The notes under the pieces are model-generated. The model had not been told where the DNA came from. It did not search any database and was given only the letters and a program-made list of their open reading frames with translations. The position numbers were made by a program, and so were the translations under genes. DNA of 64,000 bases from Amphiura filiformis (taxonomy: Eukaryota > Echinodermata > Ophiuroidea > Amphilepidida > Amphiuridae): NCBI RefSeq assembly GCF_039555335.1, contig NC_092628.1, positions 65,489,292 to 65,553,291 of the forward strand, in the 5' to 3' direction. Shown piece after piece: positions 62,240 to 64,000 of this stretch; position 1 is the first letter of the stretch, and each line of letters begins with the position of its first letter.

Positions 62240-62800
62240 AAATTTGCAATTAAAAGTTTAATCATCGTGAGCATAGGAACTGTTGTTTTGAAATTCGTGC
62301 AATTTAAAAAATGACATCGGGAGTTGTACCACGCGGCGGAACTAGCGTGAGTGCCAAGAATTACGTCGCCTGAATAGGGCCGGCAGGTTAATCGATTAAA
62401 CCACCTCTTCTCAACATCTACACATCTACACGCATTTGAGAGGTCTAAGTTCATTGTCATCAAGGTTACACATGCATGTCAAAATGCAAATCAAACACCC
62501 CGCTCTTTTAATTGTGCGCAGGCAAGTGTACAATGATTCATGTACGGGCCACATAATAAGCTGATACCATGCTTTTGCGTGGTCAATTCGTAATTTGTCA
62601 TTTTTTAAATTGCACGAATTTCCAAACAACGGTTCCTAAGCTCACGATAATTAAACTTTTGATATCAAATTTGGTATTAACCTTCGAAGGAAAGTGTATA
62701 GAAAATTATTATATAAATTATTTTGCCATAAACTCATCAGACGCTGATTAAATGGGAATGGAACTAGTGGCGACTTTTTAATTTGACTGTGTTTATTTAT
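62240..62800. mobile_element. Foldback element, copy 2 (left end truncated)
   Basis: Shares with 32310-32962 the blocks AAAGTTTAATCATCGTGAGC, GTGAGTGCCAAGAATTACGT, GTGCGCAGGCAAGTGTACAA, TGGTCAATTCGTAATTTGTC and ATTATTTTGCCATAAACTCA. It has about 85 bases in the middle (from about 62390) not present in copy 1. Confidence 0.8.
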
Positions 62801-63058
62801 TACATTTTAATGTTCATTGTAATATTTTGTACCACGGACCTACAAAACACAACTTATGTTGATGTAGATTTACATTTCTGAACTGTGTATAAAAAGTTCA
62901 CAACATTGTACAAAATAAAGGTACTGCATGCAATACAACGAAATAGTAAATATGCAACTAGGAATGGTCGCTGATGTTTAAAATGTGATGATAAGAAGCA
63001 GGTAGACTTAAGGTTAAAACATTGTAAAACCACTCTTAGTATTGAATGTTGAATATGT

Positions 63059-63198
63059 TTAAATAGCAGCACTGCCGTGTCTGTTTTTAAAACCGTTCCA
63101 AATGTCTTCAAATCCAAGTGATACTGTTGTCAACAAAGAAATTGCTGCTAGTACGCCAAATGATGCTACGAAACTTCCTGTCATATCGAACAACCAGC
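63059..63198 (-). CDS. Terminal exon of an SLC16-like (monocarboxylate transporter) gene, partial
   Basis: On the minus strand a good acceptor (TTTCTCATTCTTATAG) opens a frame entered with two bases of a split codon, 45 full codons and TAA at 63059-63061. It begins GWLFDMTGSFVASFGVLA, a hydrophobic stretch typical of the last two membrane helices of major-facilitator monocarboxylate transporters (G-WL-D-TG-Y-FY pattern), then a short polar tail ending HGSAAI. Upstream exons would lie beyond 63200, mostly outside the window. The gene is convergent with RANBP1. The family call rests on one exon, so the member is not assigned. Confidence 0.6.
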
Positions 63199-63482
63199 CT
63201 ATAAGAATGAGAAAGAAACGTCTTTAACCACCTCACGTTATAACAAAATTTATGGTTGGCAAAATCTACGAGTTTCTTTCCTTCAAAAAGAAGGAACAGA
63301 AATCAAACAAAAATATAGTAAGGCATGTAAATGCCATTATTGTCTCTGCGAAGTTGTCATGATTATGTGATGGATCAAATTGGGAGTTCAATTCATATCT
63401 TTAGTCAGTTTGGTTACAGATAAGCAATGGTTCAATCGGCATCCGAACTGGAATCTGTGTTGTTTGCTGTTAGCTTAGAGCG

Positions 63483-63647
63483 GTAATCGAGAAGTACCTC
63501 TACAACGTGCCCAAACGTCGTCTGACCTTGTGCCAAAAATCCTTCTACCCTTATGCTCCGACACTCTGGAACTACCTCCCTGAGGACATTACCCAATGTA
63601 ATTCTCTGCAGTCCTTTAACTCAGCCTTCCGGGCCCATCTTGGCTAG
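63483..63647 (+). pseudogene. C-terminal remnant of a non-LTR retrotransposon reverse-transcriptase ORF
   Basis: Frame of 54 codons to TAG containing SFYPYAPTLWNYLPEDI and SFNSAFRAHLG, the F-P-A-LWN-LP...F-L-HL pattern common at the end of CR1/L2/Rex-type LINE ORF2 proteins. A T/G-rich 3' region follows, to about 63830 with TATCAATATAAATATAAAAC. Severely 5'-truncated, as usual for LINE copies. It sits in an intron of the minus-strand transporter gene. Confidence 0.65.
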
Positions 63648-64000
63648 CCAGTTCCCTTGTTTCGTTTGGTGTTTTGTTTGTTTTTCTGTGTTTTTGGTTT
63701 AAGTTTTCTTTTATTTTTGCTGTTTTGATGTTTTGGCCTCCCTTTAATTTATTGCTTTTGCAATACTGGGCTGTGCCAGGTCTATGGGCCGAATGGTATC
63801 AATATAAATATAAAACGAGAACCAATATGAGTACCGAATCGAGAATGATTCATTGTCTTATGCCTTGGTGCTCAATTGGGCGGCCTATCGAAGGTGCTTC
63901 TGGACTATGCTGAAGGACAACTGATAACTAATGACCATCATTCTTGCTTCTAATTATGCTTTGGCATTCCCTTTGTATGTTTCCTTATTCACCGACTTAC

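Overview
This window is animal nuclear DNA: AT-rich, with long introns, GT-AG splice sites, tRNA-derived SINE-like sequences and a very high load of short inverted-repeat DNA transposons. The proteins and gene arrangement fit an invertebrate deuterostome (echinoderm- or hemichordate-like). That placement is an inference from gene structure and repeat style and cannot be proved from the window.

Four protein-coding loci can be supported, and three were assembled exon by exon with matching intron phases. (1) Positions 1-6482, + strand: the last eight coding exons of an axonemal dynein heavy chain, best matching DNAH10 (395 residues, reading off the left edge). (2) Positions 12734-25405, - strand: a complete 16-coding-exon TRMT2A, the RRM-containing tRNA (uracil-5-)-methyltransferase, 662 residues. 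(3) Positions 38780-46998, + strand: a complete RANBP1 (Ran-binding protein 1), 273 residues in seven coding exons, beginning with a 15-base coding micro-exon. (4) Positions 63059-63198, - strand: the last coding exon of a transporter resembling the SLC16/monocarboxylate transporter family, whose body lies beyond the right edge. A possible orphan terminal exon of unknown family is at 9270-9509.

TRMT2A and RANBP1 are divergent neighbours, as in human 22q11.2, so the window preserves an old gene pair. Here the two start codons lie 13.4 kb apart and the gap is filled with transposon debris. TRMT2A has a splice acceptor just upstream of its ATG, so its true promoter probably lies further toward RANBP1.

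The rest is a museum of non-autonomous DNA transposons. Several have exact or near-exact target-site duplications that I could read: 8-bp (hAT-like), TTAA (piggyBac/Kolobok-like) and TA. The most striking block is 31.2-35.1 kb, where a hAT-like element with TSD ATCGATTG and minisatellites at both ends contains a further element that itself contains a 764-bp near-perfect palindrome with its own 8-bp TSD (ATAAACGT). A second highlight is RANBP1 exon 6, which lies inside an 853-bp hAT-like insertion and begins within a degenerate tandem repeat, so it may be a recently exonised transposon segment. I found no operon, CRISPR array, rRNA, functional tRNA or intact transposase gene.
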